From contig CM059585.1 in NCBI GenBank assembly GCA_030407085.1, positions 98,054,501-98,118,500 of the forward strand: a DNA stretch of 64,000 bases, read 5' to 3'. The notes below the pieces were generated by a model that was given only the letters and a program-made list of their open reading frames with translations, did no database searches and had not been told where the DNA came from. This DNA is from Trichopria drosophilae. Lineage: Eukaryota > Arthropoda > Insecta > Hymenoptera > Diapriidae. The first letter of the stretch is position 1. Each line of letters begins with the position of its first letter. Position numbers and translations under genes: made by a program. Positions 63,885 through 64,000 of the stretch are shown piece by piece.

Positions 63885-64000
63885 GTAAGTCCCTTCTTTT
63901 TTTTTGTATGGATAAACTGATCTTGGTTCATTATGGATATTTAAATTATTGAACAATATTGTTAAAATAAATAGAATTACTACGCTCTCTATTTTATTGA

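Noticed and set aside
1..64000. CRISPR array, prokaryotic operon or phage system
   Set aside because: Repeats here are minisatellites or inverted-repeat transposons without regular unique spacers. Gene structure (introns, snRNA, SINE/LINE) is eukaryotic.

Overview
This is an AT-rich, gene-poor, repeat-dense stretch of an insect nuclear genome. The evidence is a 7-transmembrane odorant-receptor (7tm_6) gene, spliced exons with GT-AG borders, two U1 snRNA genes, non-LTR and LTR retrotransposons, tRNA-derived SINE copies and many inverted-repeat DNA elements. The odorant-receptor style recalls Hymenoptera, but that is an inference. Nothing suggests bacterial or viral DNA: no operons, no CRISPR array, no dense long ORFs.

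Host content. (1) Minus strand, 7142 to 2885: the first two exons of an odorant receptor, with compatible splice phases; the 3' exons are not visible. (2) U1 snRNA genes at 16396-16557 and 32656-32817, with matching upstream promoter sequence exactly 16,260 bp apart. (3) Plus strand, 45707-45909: a last-exon-like fragment resembling a PAQR (adiponectin/progestin receptor) C-terminus. (4) Minus strand, 51425 to about 50762: 5' coding exons of a CCCH zinc-finger protein resembling ZC3H11A. (5) A possible first coding exon at the right edge, 63828-63884.

Mobile elements, left to right: a 715-bp foldback element (2004-2718); an inverted pair of tRNA-derived SINEs (7.26-7.86 kb); a 28-bp minisatellite (11.55-12.02 kb); a decayed LINE (14.65-16.06 kb); two large nested inverted-repeat clusters (16.7-20.7 and 35.3-38.1 kb) built from shared modules; a 4.5-kb LINE with an exact 18-bp target duplication, nested in an older inverted-repeat element (26.9-32.1 kb); a 947-bp TA-flanked element (38.4-39.3 kb); a PIF/Harbinger-like element with a transposase exon (39.4-40.9 kb); a minisatellite field (41.9-43.1 kb); another decayed LINE (43.2-45.2 kb); two inverted-repeat elements (46.0-47.6 kb); and a complete-length Ty3/Gypsy-type LTR element carrying an envelope gene (51593-63090).

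The LTR element is the most interesting object. Its two LTRs match by eye except for two tandem-repeat length differences, and it has CTCG target duplications, a primer-binding site, a polypurine tract and an uninterrupted F-type envelope ORF. Yet gag has an in-frame stop, and pol has one stop and four single-base frame breaks of the same sign in or beside short homopolymers. Between RNase H and integrase, pol carries a long acidic linker and then about 130 residues that resemble a macro (ADP-ribose-binding) domain. The element lies 168 bp upstream of the ZC3H11A-like start codon, in the opposite orientation.
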